This document shows, piece after piece, positions 21,709 through 36,260 of a DNA stretch of 55,772 nucleotides. Source of the DNA: Bradyrhizobium sp. ORS 375 (lineage in GTDB: Bacteria; Pseudomonadota; Alphaproteobacteria; Rhizobiales; Xanthobacteraceae). Below the pieces are notes generated by a model that worked only from the letters and a program-made list of their open reading frames with translations, was not told the origin of the DNA and did not search any database. The stretch is taken from the NCBI RefSeq assembly GCF_000239775.1, contig NZ_CAFI01000453.1:1-55772 (forward strand), in the 5' to 3' direction. How positions within the stretch are numbered: position 1 is the stretch's first letter; the number at the start of each line of letters is the position of its first letter. The position numbers were made by a program, and so were the translations under genes.

Positions 21709-22770
21709 TCACCAGGCGGGTTGCAGCCTGATCTCCCGTGGCAGCTCGTTGCTCTTGGCCGGCAGCAGATACAGCCGGCCGAAGGTCAGAGCCGCCTTCA
21801 GCGGCAGCACGGCGCGCTTGATCGTGCCCATGATGCCGCCCTGTGCCTTGGCCTCGGCAATCGCCTCCGAGATCTCGCGCAGCCGCTTGAGACCTTCCCA
21901 GAAGCGCGGGTTGTCGATGTCCAGCATCACCGGGAAGACCTGACGCGAGATCTCCGAAGTGATGCGGAACACCCGCATGTCATACTCGTCCGGCGGCATG
22001 CCCAACGCTTCATAGAACGCCGGCCGCATGTGGTCGCGGACGTGCATGGTGGCGAACACCGCGAGCAGGAAGAACTTGATCCAGAGCTTGTTGTAGCCGC
22101 TCAAGAGCTTCGGATCGGCGCGCATCAGCAGCGCGAAGGCTTCGCCGTGGCGGAACTCGTCGTTGCACCACCGCTCGAACCACTTGAAGATCGGGTGGAA
22201 CTGGCGCTCCGGGTGCCGCTCCATCTGGCGATAGATGGTGATGTAGCGGGCATAGCCGATCTTCTCCGACAGATAGGTCGCGTAGAAGATGAACTTCGGC
22301 TTGAAGTAGGTGTACTTCTTCGTTTTGGTGAGGAAGCCGAGGTCGACGCCGATGCCGTGGTCCTTGAGAATCTCGTTGATGAAGCCGGCATGCCGGGCCT
22401 CGTCGCGGCTCATGAACTGGAACAGCTCGCGGATATCAGGATTGGTGATCCGCTTCTTGATCTCGGCATAGAGCACGCAGCCGGAGAACTCGGCCGTCAG
22501 CGACGACACCAGAAAGTCCTTGAACTCGGCGCGAAGTGCCTCCGGCAGCTCGTTGAGATCCTTGTCGAACTCCGGCGTGCGCACGAAGTGCTTGCGGTTG
22601 TGATCGGCGCGCAGCTCGGCCATCACCGCATCCCACTCGCGGCGCACCAGGTCGACATTGAGCCGGTCCATCGCCGCGAAATCGGTGGTGTAGAAGCGCG
22701 GTGTGAGGATGGTGTCCTCCAGCGCCATCTTGGTGGAGATGTTTCCGGATCCGCCTTCCATTGCGATCAT
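21709..22770 (-). CDS. acsF: Aerobic Mg-protoporphyrin IX monomethyl ester cyclase AcsF
   Basis: The product has 353 residues. This diiron monooxygenase makes ring E with molecular oxygen, complementing BchE. The diiron ligands lie in [28 protein letters not shown] and [16 protein letters not shown] (two ExxH motifs). The start at 22770 overlaps the preceding small gene by 4 bases. Having both cyclases in one operon fits an organism that makes pigment at varying oxygen levels. Confidence 0.97.
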   Translation of the reverse strand: MIAMEGGSGNISTKMALEDTILTPRFYTTDFAAMDRLNVDLVRREWDAVMAELRADHNRKHFVRTPEFDKDLNELPEALRAEFKDFLVSSLTAEFSGCVLYAEIKKRITNPDIRELFQFMSRDEARHAGFINEILKDHGIGVDLGFLTKTKKYTYFKPKFIFYATYLSEKIGYARYITIYRQMERHPERQFHPIFKWFERWCNDEFRHGEAFALLMRADPKLLSGYNKLWIKFFLLAVFATMHVRDHMRPAFYEALGMPPDEYDMRVFRITSEISRQVFPVMLDIDNPRFWEGLKRLREISEAIAEAKAQGGIMGTIKRAVLPLKAALTFGRLYLLPAKSNELPREIRLQPAW

Positions 22771-23072
22771 CTGACCCTCCCGTCCGAAAAGCTGACGTCG
22801 TACAATTCCGTGAGTTCGAGATAGCCCGCGACATGCATCATCATCCGCTTCAACGGACCGGCCCGGACCACGGTGGCGGTGCGCCGCAGGTTGAGCTGTT
22901 CGCCGAACTTGACCGTGATCGGGGCGCCATGAATGACCACCTCATCGCCCGGGCGAATGTTGACGTCACGGTCGAGCGTGACATGGGCATGCAGGGATTC
23001 GGAGGTCTGCTCGACCTCGATGCTGCAGCCGATGTCGAAGCGGCGCGGCTCGTTGGCCCATAATCCTCTCAT
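22767..23072 (-). CDS. Conserved-position hypothetical protein between puhC and acsF
   Basis: The product has 101 residues, with no signal peptide or membrane segment. The sequence is rich in short beta-type segments ([43 protein letters not shown]), suggesting a small beta-barrel. It overlaps puhC and acsF by 4 bases each, so it is certainly translated with them. I recall an uncharacterised ORF at this place in other alphaproteobacterial photosynthesis clusters. The function is unknown; a role with AcsF or Puh assembly would be a guess from position. Confidence 0.85.
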   Translation of the reverse strand: MRGLWANEPRRFDIGCSIEVEQTSESLHAHVTLDRDVNIRPGDEVVIHGAPITVKFGEQLNLRRTATVVRAGPLKRMMMHVAGYLELTELYDVSFSDGRVR

Positions 23073-23560
23073 CGCGTTTCTCCCATCGTCATCAGCTCCG
23101 TGAACCGGCGCTTGTTGTCGTCACCGAACGGCCCGAGATCGACGCGCCGCCCGGTCGCTGGATCGTCCAGGCTCATGCGGCCATCGGCCCAGCGGTTGAT
23201 CGTGAAGGCCGGCCCCGAGCCGATCGCGTGACGCTGGCGGTCGAACGCCATGCTGCGCAGGACCGTGCGCAGGAAGCCGTCGCCGCCGGCCTCGACGATA
23301 CCGACGACCTTGCCGCTATCGGGCGACACGACAGAGATGCCGCCATCCGGACGATCCTCGAAGCGCAGCGCGACCGTCTGCACGGCGGCGGCGTGATCGG
23401 TGTGGACGGTGCCTACGCCCGTCCAGCGGCCGACACCGGCCGCGACCAGGGAGAAAATGACCAGGGCGAAGGCCGCGCGGAGCGCGCCCTTCGGAATGAC
23501 GATGTCAGGCTCAGCGTGATGCTCGGCGTAATGTTCGACATGGCCCTCGGCTTGGCTCAT
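23069..23560 (-). CDS. puhC: Photosynthetic complex assembly protein PuhC
   Basis: The product has 163 residues. A His-rich N-terminus (HVEHYAEHHAEPDIVIPKGALRAAF) is followed by one membrane segment (ALVIFSLVAAGVGRW, about residues 30-46) and a periplasmic domain (TVALRFEDRPDGGISVVSPDSGK and on). PuhC helps organise the core complex in Rhodobacter. The start at 23560 has GAGGGAG close upstream. It sits 13 bases after puhB and overlaps the next gene by 4. Confidence 0.9.
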   Translation of the reverse strand: MSQAEGHVEHYAEHHAEPDIVIPKGALRAAFALVIFSLVAAGVGRWTGVGTVHTDHAAAVQTVALRFEDRPDGGISVVSPDSGKVVGIVEAGGDGFLRTVLRSMAFDRQRHAIGSGPAFTINRWADGRMSLDDPATGRRVDLGPFGDDNKRRFTELMTMGETR

Positions 23561-23573
23561 GACTCCCTCCTCA

Positions 23574-24227
23574 TCACGCTGCGCTGGCGACCGCGCCCGC
23601 AGGCGACGCGCCTTGTGGCTGTCCGTTGCCCGCTGCGATCGGCTGTGCCGCGACAGCGCCATCCGATGCCGCGACCAGCGCCTTGGCGAGGATCTCGGCC
23701 ACCTCACGGGCGTTCGGCACGCCGCGCAGCATCGGCTCGACCTCGTTCAGCCGCCACGGCCGCGCATGCGGCCACAACAGCAGATAGGACAGCCGCTGCT
23801 GGGCGGTGACGCCGAGCGGCAGATCGCCGGAGCCATCCGAGAACAGCTTCACATCGGCGCGCGCGACCTGCTTGAACGGCACGTTCAGGGTCATCGGCAG
23901 CACGGCGCCGAACTGCAGCAGCACGCGCCTGGAGGTGATGGTGTAGCGCGTGGTGCGGCTGTACAGCACCGCCAGGCCGGTGAGCAGCACGGCCGCGATC
24001 GCCACCGGGGTCGCCAGCGACGAGGCGCTGGCGAGCGAGGCCGCGAGCGGCTGGTGATTGAGCGCGCCCGACACGACATGGGCGCCGAACAGGGCCGCGA
24101 AATAAGCGAGCACCAGGCGCAGGTGGAAGACGCGCAGCAGCAGCGCCTTCACCGTGGGCTGTCCCTGCCAGAGCAGGCGTTCGCCTGCCGGCAGCATCAG
24201 CTGATCCTGATCGCGACGCTTGCTCAC
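23574..24227 (-). CDS. puhB: Reaction-centre assembly protein PuhB
   Basis: The product has 217 residues. It has the PH-like (bPH2) region MLPAGERLLWQGQPTVKALLLRVFHLRLV, two or three membrane segments (LVLAYFAALFGAHVV, TPVAIAAVLLTGLAVLYS), then TRYTITSRRVLLQFG. PuhB assists reaction-centre assembly. It starts with GTG at 24227, overlapping the puhA stop (GTGA), with AGGAG 8 bases upstream. The C-terminal 25 residues are Ala/Gly-rich and variable. Confidence 0.9.
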   Translation of the reverse strand: MSKRRDQDQLMLPAGERLLWQGQPTVKALLLRVFHLRLVLAYFAALFGAHVVSGALNHQPLAASLASASSLATPVAIAAVLLTGLAVLYSRTTRYTITSRRVLLQFGAVLPMTLNVPFKQVARADVKLFSDGSGDLPLGVTAQQRLSYLLLWPHARPWRLNEVEPMLRGVPNAREVAEILAKALVAASDGAVAAQPIAAGNGQPQGASPAGAVASAA

Positions 24228-25003
24228 AGCAGCGGCTCCTGGCGCGCGGCGGTCGCATAGAGATGGCCGCCGCCGTAGTAGCCGACGATCTTGTCCTCCT
24301 CGAGCTTGGTGACCTGATCGGGCTTGGCGAGACCGGGCACGTTGGCGAATTGCGAGGCGAGAATGGCATCGACCAGCACGGCCTTGCGCGACCTGTCGAC
24401 GATGCACATGGTCATCGGCAGCAGCACGTGGCGACCGACAATGCCCTCGACCTCGACCTCGAGGTAGCGGATCAGCATCTCGGCACGGTCGACCCAGACC
24501 TCGCGGATCTTGCCGCCGAGCTTGCCATCGCAGCCGAACACCGGCATGCCGCGCGGATCCGGATCCTCCGAGGCGATGAAGATGCTGCCGTCGACACGCA
24601 GCGGCACGATCGCCGGAATGTTGTCCATGGTCAGCTCCGGCTCGTCCTTGCGCGCGGCAAAGGAGCCCGGGCCGACGCCGTCGAGCATCGGATTGCCGGT
24701 CGGCAGATACGGCGTGCCAGGCCAGGCATACATGGGGGTCACCGGCGCATCGGCACGGTCGTTGTCCCGGTTCGGCAGGGTGGCGGTACGGCCACCATGC
24801 ATGTGATAGGTCTTCGGGCTCGGCGGCACCGGGAAGCCCCAGCCGCTCGAGCCAGTCTGCCGGCCGAGGCGACCCTCGAACTGCAAGGGATAGCCCTCGC
24901 GCTTGTCCTCGGTGCGGAGGTAGTAGATCAGACCTGCGAAGAATATCCAGAAGCCGTAAAGTACGACCTGGGCGACATCGATGTAGCTCGTGAAAGACGT
25001 CAT
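24224..25003 (-). CDS. puhA: Photosynthetic reaction centre H subunit
   Basis: The product has 259 residues. One N-terminal membrane helix (VAQVVLYGFWIFFAGLIYYLRTEDKREGYPL, about residues 10-35) is followed by the cytoplasmic PRC-barrel domain (AIVPLRVDGSIFIASEDPDPRGMPVFGCDGKLGGKI). It caps the L and M subunits and guides proton delivery to the QB quinone. GGAGG precedes the start. It follows lhaA by 19 bases and is the first gene of the puhABC-orf-acsF-puhE block. Confidence 0.97.
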   Translation of the reverse strand: MTSFTSYIDVAQVVLYGFWIFFAGLIYYLRTEDKREGYPLQFEGRLGRQTGSSGWGFPVPPSPKTYHMHGGRTATLPNRDNDRADAPVTPMYAWPGTPYLPTGNPMLDGVGPGSFAARKDEPELTMDNIPAIVPLRVDGSIFIASEDPDPRGMPVFGCDGKLGGKIREVWVDRAEMLIRYLEVEVEGIVGRHVLLPMTMCIVDRSRKAVLVDAILASQFANVPGLAKPDQVTKLEEDKIVGYYGGGHLYATAARQEPLL

Positions 25004-25022
25004 GGCTTCCTCCCCGACTGGG

Positions 25023-26453
25023 CTAACCTGGAAATTCCGCAATTCCGAATTGTAATCGCGACGGCTCCGCCGCGCGCCGCCGGACCAGCGGCCCGATGAC
25101 CGCCAGCGTGACGAACAGCAGACCGATCTCGATGTGGTAGACGATGCTGTAGCCCGTCGCGGGCCCTGCGAGCGCCACGCCAAGGCGGCCGTCGAGCGCG
25201 AGCTGCGACATCACATCGCGAATGGCGCCGCCGCCGGCGATCGCGACACCTGCCGACGTCGCCTGCACCGCGCCCCAGGCGCCGAGCGCAAGCCCGCTCT
25301 CGCCGTTCTGCACCAGCGCCATCGCCGCCGTCAGCGTGCCTACGGCGAACAGGCCGCCGCCGAAGCCGATCAGAGTGGTGCCGATCCGGAACACCAGCGG
25401 CGAAGCGAGCGGTGCGGAGAAGATGACCGCCGAGAAGGCGAACAGTCCGACCAATCCGCCGAGCGCCGCGATCCGATAGGGATCGGAGCCCTTGCCGAGG
25501 CGGCGCGCGGACAGGCCGAAACCGGCGAGCGTGCCTGCGGCAAACAAAGCGGTCAGCGCCGTGGTCTCGCCGACGGTCAGATGCAGGATCTCAGCGCCAT
25601 AAGGCTCAAGCAGGATGTCCTGCATCGTGAAGCCGGCGGTGCCGAGCCCGACCGCGACCAGGACGCGCATCGAGCCGCCGGCCTCGCGGAACTGCCGCCA
25701 GGAGTCGCCGAAGCGCGGACGCTCCCGGGCAGCCGACGTGCGCGAGGGATCGCGCGCCTCCTGCTTCCACAGTGCGATGACGTTGAGCACCATCTCGGTC
25801 AGCGCGGCGCCCTGGATGACCTGGATCAGCCGCATCTCGCTGAAATCGGCGAGCAGCCCGCCGAAGGTCAGCGCGCTCGCCATCATGCCGAACATCAGCA
25901 TCACATAGAGAAAGGCGACGACGCGCGGGCGCGAGTGCTCGGGCGCGATGTCGGTCGCGAGCGACAGGCCGGCGGTCTGCGTCGTGTGCAGCCCGGCGCC
26001 GACCAGCAGGAAAGCGAGCGCCGCGCCCATGCGACCGGCGATGACCTGGCCCGGCGCATCGCCCGCGGACAGCAGGAGCAGCGCGAACGGCATGATCGCG
26101 AGGCCGCCGAACTGCAGCAGGGTGCCCATCCAGATATAAGGCACGCGGCGCCAGCCGAGCACCGAGCGGTGATGGTCCGACTTGAAGCCGATCAGCACGC
26201 GCAGCGGCGCGAACACCAGCGGCAGCGCCACCATGGTCGCGACCAGCCAGCTGGGCACACCGAGCTCGACGATCATGACGCGATTGAGCGTGCCGTTGAG
26301 CAGCACCACCGAAATGCCGATCGAGACCTGGAACAGCGACAGCCGCATCAGGCGAGACAGCGGCAGCTCGGTCGAGGCGGCATCGGCAAACGGCAGATAC
26401 CGCGACGACAGCCGCATCCATGCCTTCATGATCGATGGTGCGCGCGCGCTCAT
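25023..26453 (-). CDS. lhaA: LhaA, LH1 assembly factor of the PucC/BCD MFS family
   Basis: The product of 476 residues has about twelve hydrophobic segments and belongs to the bacteriochlorophyll delivery branch of the major facilitator family, with the typical start LPLSRLMRLSLFQVSIGISVVLLNGTLNRVMIVELGVPSWLVA. It is thought to help insert pigment or polypeptide into LH1. It lies between bchM (4-base ATGA overlap) and puhA, the standard lhaA position. The paralogue at 38656-39987 is the Bch2-type protein. Confidence 0.93.
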   Translation of the reverse strand: MSARAPSIMKAWMRLSSRYLPFADAASTELPLSRLMRLSLFQVSIGISVVLLNGTLNRVMIVELGVPSWLVATMVALPLVFAPLRVLIGFKSDHHRSVLGWRRVPYIWMGTLLQFGGLAIMPFALLLLSAGDAPGQVIAGRMGAALAFLLVGAGLHTTQTAGLSLATDIAPEHSRPRVVAFLYVMLMFGMMASALTFGGLLADFSEMRLIQVIQGAALTEMVLNVIALWKQEARDPSRTSAARERPRFGDSWRQFREAGGSMRVLVAVGLGTAGFTMQDILLEPYGAEILHLTVGETTALTALFAAGTLAGFGLSARRLGKGSDPYRIAALGGLVGLFAFSAVIFSAPLASPLVFRIGTTLIGFGGGLFAVGTLTAAMALVQNGESGLALGAWGAVQATSAGVAIAGGGAIRDVMSQLALDGRLGVALAGPATGYSIVYHIEIGLLFVTLAVIGPLVRRRAAEPSRLQFGIAEFPG

Positions 26454-27151
26454 GACGGGCGGAGCTCCAGCGCTTGCGAGATATAGAAGCCATTGGCGAT
26501 GCGGCTGCTGCGCGCGCAGCGCCAGTCGGCGAGATCGTGGTTGTCGGCGATCAGACGATACAGCTTCTGCTCCGCGACCGGCTCGATCGACGGCGCGCGG
26601 TTGCCGCGCGGGAATACGCCGCCGACCGCGTGCATGACGGCGAGCAGCGGTGTGCGCGGCGCATAGGTCATCAGGATCGCATCGGAGGTGCGCCCGGCGA
26701 GGCCGGCGACGATGCGCACGGCATCCTCGGCGCGGTAGTGGATGAACGAATCCATCGCCACCACGAAGTTGAAGCCGCCGTGCTTAGGGTCCAGCATGTC
26801 GCCGGCCACGAAGCGGATCGCGTTGCGGCTGATGTCGTCGGGCAGCCGGCGCTGCGCGATCTCGATCAGCGTGGGCGAGATGTCGACCGCGACAACCTCG
26901 GCGCCGCGGCGGGCCGCCTCGATCGAGAAGCTGCCGGTGCCGCAGCCGGCATCGAGGATGCGCGCGCCGCGCAGATCGAGCGGCAACCATGACAGCAGAG
27001 TCCGCCGCATCTCATCGCGGCCGGCACGCACGGTGGCGCGGATGCGGCCGACCGGTGCATCCGAGGTCAGCCGCGTCCAGGCGGCGACCGCGGTGCGGTC
27101 GAAATAGGTCTCCACTTCACTGCGGCGGGCGAGATATTCCGCTGTCGTCAT
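26450..27151 (-). CDS. bchM: Mg-protoporphyrin IX O-methyltransferase BchM
   Basis: The product of 233 residues methylates the ring C propionate of Mg-protoporphyrin with S-adenosylmethionine, making the cyclase substrate. The SAM motif is at about residues 65-75 (ILDAGCGTGSFSIEAA), then VVAVDISPTLIEIAQ and the BchM-specific MDSFIHYRAED. It follows bchL by 13 bases and overlaps lhaA. Confidence 0.96.
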   Translation of the reverse strand: MTTAEYLARRSEVETYFDRTAVAAWTRLTSDAPVGRIRATVRAGRDEMRRTLLSWLPLDLRGARILDAGCGTGSFSIEAARRGAEVVAVDISPTLIEIAQRRLPDDISRNAIRFVAGDMLDPKHGGFNFVVAMDSFIHYRAEDAVRIVAGLAGRTSDAILMTYAPRTPLLAVMHAVGGVFPRGNRAPSIEPVAEQKLYRLIADNHDLADWRCARSSRIANGFYISQALELRPS

Positions 27152-27164
27152 CGGCCAGCCCCAC

Positions 27165-31631
<4,467 letters not shown>

Positions 31632-31657
<26 letters not shown>

Positions 31658-33185
31658 CGTACAAGGTCTCGAGCGTGATCAGGTTGACGTTGCGCTCGCG
31701 CGCATAGCGTTCGGTGTTCCGGCGCGCCTTGCCGCGCACGAAGAAGGGAATCTTGGTCAGCTCGCGCTCGGCGTCGGACGCCCAGGCGAGCTCGTTGGAT
31801 GTGACGGTTTCGACCACGCGCAGTTGCGGTTGCTGTGGCGCTGCCGGTGCTGCGCCGAGATGCGAGGGCGCGTGATCGGCGAACTCATGGTCCTCGCGGA
31901 ACATGCCGAGCAGATGCTCCTCCAGGCCCATCATCAGCGGATGGACCCAGGTGTCGAACAGCACGTTGGCGCCTTCGAACCCCATCTGCGGCGAGTAGCG
32001 CGCCGGAAAATCCTGCACATGGGTCGGCGCCGAGATCACGGCGCAGGGAATGCCGAGGCGCTTGGCGATATGGCGCTCCATCTGCGTGCCGAGCACGAGC
32101 TCCGGACGCAGCTCGCTGACGCGGGCTTCGACCTCCAGATAGTCGTCGGTGATGACAGGCTCGACGCCGTAGAGCGCGGCTGCCTCGCGGATCTCGCGGG
32201 CGAATTCGCGGGCATAGGTGCCGAGACCGACGACCTCGAAACCAAGCTCCTGGGTCGCAACGCGCGCGGCGGCCACGGCGTGAGTCGCGTCGCCGAAGAT
32301 GAAGACGCGCTTGCCGGTGAGATAGGTCGAGTCGACCGAGCGCGAATACCACGGCAGCCGGCTCTCGCTGCGCGCCAGGACCGGCGCGGGGTCGATACCA
32401 GCAAGGCCTGCGACCTCGGCGATGAAATCGCGCGTCGCGCCGACGCCGATCGGGATCGTCTTCGTATGGGGCTGGCCGAACTGGCGGTGCAGCCATTGCG
32501 CCGCCGTCAGCGCGATCTCCGGATAGAGCACGATGTTGAAATCGGCTTGCGGCAGGCGGGCGAGATCCGATGGCGTCGCGTTCCACGGCGCCACGACGTT
32601 GATCTCGATGCCGAGCTCCACAACCTGCCTGGTCACTTCCGCGAGGTCGTCGCGGTGACGGAAGCCGAGAGCCGTCGGACCAAGCAGGTTGCAGACTGGA
32701 CGAGCGCCCGCCTCCCGTTGACGGCGGGGGGAGCCCTCAGCGGAAGACGCAGCCAACGCCCGTACAATCCGGTAGAACGTTTCCGAGGCGCCCCAATTCT
32801 CCTTGCGCTGATAAGCCGGCAGCTCGAGCGGGATCACCGGAATCGGAAGCCTCAAGGCTTGCGCCAGGCCGCCGGGGTCGTCCTGAATCAGCTCGGCGGT
32901 GCAGGACGCGCCGACCAGCATCGCCTGCGGCTGGAAGCGCTCATAGGCGGCGCGCGCCGCGCTCTGCAGCAGATCCGCGGTGTCGCCGCCGAGATCGCGC
33001 GCCTGGAAGGTGGTGTAGGTGACCGGCGGCCGGCGGTCGCGGCGCTCGATCATCGTGAACAGCAGATCGGCGTAGGTGTCCCCCTGCGGCGCGTGCAGCA
33101 CGTAGTGCACGTCGCGCATCGCGGTCGCAATGCGCATCGCGCCGATGTGCGGAGGGCCCTCATATGTCCAGACCGACAGCTGCAT
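31632..33185 (-). CDS. bchB: Light-independent protochlorophyllide reductase subunit BchB
   Basis: The product of 517 residues forms with BchN the nitrogenase-like NB component that reduces ring D. The cluster-binding region near [17 protein letters not shown] and the C-terminal [20 protein letters not shown] are typical. Residues about 142-160 ([17 protein letters not shown]) look like a variable Arg/Glu-rich insertion between ALAA and [16 protein letters not shown], encoded by a GC-rich stretch resembling an intergenic repeat. It starts one base after the bchN stop. Confidence 0.96.
32703..32745. repeat. Repeat-like GC-rich segment inside bchB
   Basis: On the plus strand it contains GCCCGCCTCCCGTTGACGGC followed by GGGGGAGCCCTCAG, with CCCGCC able to pair with GGCGGG. 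It resembles the intergenic hairpin CTCCCTCCCCCTTGCGGGGA at 46178 onward. It encodes an extra, non-conserved stretch of BchB. Assignment to a repeat family is tentative. Confidence 0.4.
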
Positions 33186-33186
33186 C

Positions 33187-35096
<1,910 letters not shown>

Positions 35097-35211
35097 AATT
35101 GGTGCACCGCACTCGGTCTGGTCAGCGCTACGTTGTGCAGTTCGCAGGTGGCGCATCGCAAATCCCCGAGTGCGTGCCCGATGGGGAAACGCTAGACCTG
35201 GGCAGGAAGAG

Positions 35212-35245
35212 TGTCAATCAAAATTGACGTCAAATAATATTGACG
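35212..35245. promoter_or_regulatory. Double PpsR-type operator upstream of aerR
   Basis: TGTCAATCAAAATTGACG at 35212-35229 and CGTCAAATAATATTGACG at 35228-35245 are two 18-bp inverted-repeat boxes sharing a CG, with a 16-bp period. The last base is 38 bp before the aerR start. On the other side the site faces the bchF operon. The same two-box layout is seen before bchE. Confidence 0.7.
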
Positions 35246-35283
35246 CAACGAGTGACGTGCGCTCATATGGAGGGGAGGCGCTG

Positions 35284-36180
35284 ATGACCGAACTCAATGA
35301 GACAGCCCGATTTCCGCGAGCACGCTTTCGGACGAAGCGTGGACAGGCGGCTTTTCATCCGCCCGCATCGGCGCGCGTCAACGTGCCTTTACACAGCACC
35401 CGTCATCCTCAGCTGAACGGAGCGATCGAGGCCGAGATCATTCCGCGGCTGGTGATGGCGCATGCGTCCGCGCTGGAACGCGTGCCGGCGATCATCACGG
35501 CCTCCGCGCAAGAGGCTGCCGACTTCGCCGAGCTGGTGCTCGACGCCGACGATGATCGCGCCGTCGCCTGCATCCAGGCGCATCGCGATCACGGCGAGAC
35601 GCTGGAACGGATCTATCTCGATCTCCTGGTGCCGACCGCGAACCATCTGCGGCATCTGTGGGCCGACGACGAGCGCGACTTCGCCGACGTCACGCTCGCG
35701 CTGTGGCGGCTGCAGCAGCTGCTGCGCCATTTCAGCTCGGCGTTCTGCGCCGAGCTCGCGATGGCGCCGACGGGATTGCGGGTGCTGTTGACGACGGCGC
35801 CCGGCGATCGGCGCGAGATCGGCCACATGATGTTCGGCGTCGTGCTCGCCGGCGAATTCTTTCGCCGCGACGGCTGGGACACCTGGATCGAACCTGATAC
35901 GGCGGATCGTGGTTTCATCGAGACGATTCGCACGCAATGGTTCAACGTCGTCGAGTTCTTCGCCACCAGCGACAAGAAGCTTGACGATCTCGCCTCAAAC
36001 ATAAGGATGGTCCGGCGCGAGTCCTCCAACCAGGACATCGGCGTGCTGGTCTGCGGTCCTGCGTTTATTGAACGGCCTGAACTCGTTCTCCTGGTCGGCG
36101 GCGACGGTATCGTCTCCGACATGAGCAGAGAGGCTTCGCAAGCCCGGCACGTCGTCAGTCTTCTGACCGAACGGCGATAG
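35284..36180 (+). CDS. aerR: AerR/PpaA-type antirepressor of photosynthesis genes
   Basis: The product has 298 residues. The N-terminal 40 are basic and variable; residues 45-170 are helical (LERVPAIITASAQEAADFAELVLDADDDRAVACIQAHRDHGETLERIYLDLL, ANHLRHLWADDERDFADVTLALWRLQQLL); the rest is a Rossmann-like B12-binding-type domain (LRVLLTTAPGDRREIGHMMFGVVLAGEFFRRDGWDTW). AerR/PpaA proteins bind cobalamin and relieve PpsR/CrtJ repression. It precedes ppsR1, the usual pairing. The start at 35284 has GGGAGG 5 bases upstream. The candidate B12 histidine (GHMMFG) is one residue farther from the Gly than in HxxG proteins. Confidence 0.9.
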   Translation: MTELNETARFPRARFRTKRGQAAFHPPASARVNVPLHSTRHPQLNGAIEAEIIPRLVMAHASALERVPAIITASAQEAADFAELVLDADDDRAVACIQAHRDHGETLERIYLDLLVPTANHLRHLWADDERDFADVTLALWRLQQLLRHFSSAFCAELAMAPTGLRVLLTTAPGDRREIGHMMFGVVLAGEFFRRDGWDTWIEPDTADRGFIETIRTQWFNVVEFFATSDKKLDDLASNIRMVRRESSNQDIGVLVCGPAFIERPELVLLVGGDGIVSDMSREASQARHVVSLLTERR

Positions 36181-36242
36181 CCTTAAGGGTGCTGTGAAGA
36201 TGAATGCTGGAACGAGACTTGCCGCGCGAAGGCTCCTTGATT

Positions 36243-36248
36243 GGGAGG
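36243..36248 (+). promoter_or_regulatory. Ribosome binding site that moves the ppsR1 start
   Basis: GGGAGG lies 9 bases before TTG 36258 and 12 before GTG 36261. The upstream ATG at 36204 has only a weak GAAG. This argues for a non-ATG start of ppsR1. Confidence 0.6.
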
Positions 36249-36260
36249 ACAACGGCGTTG

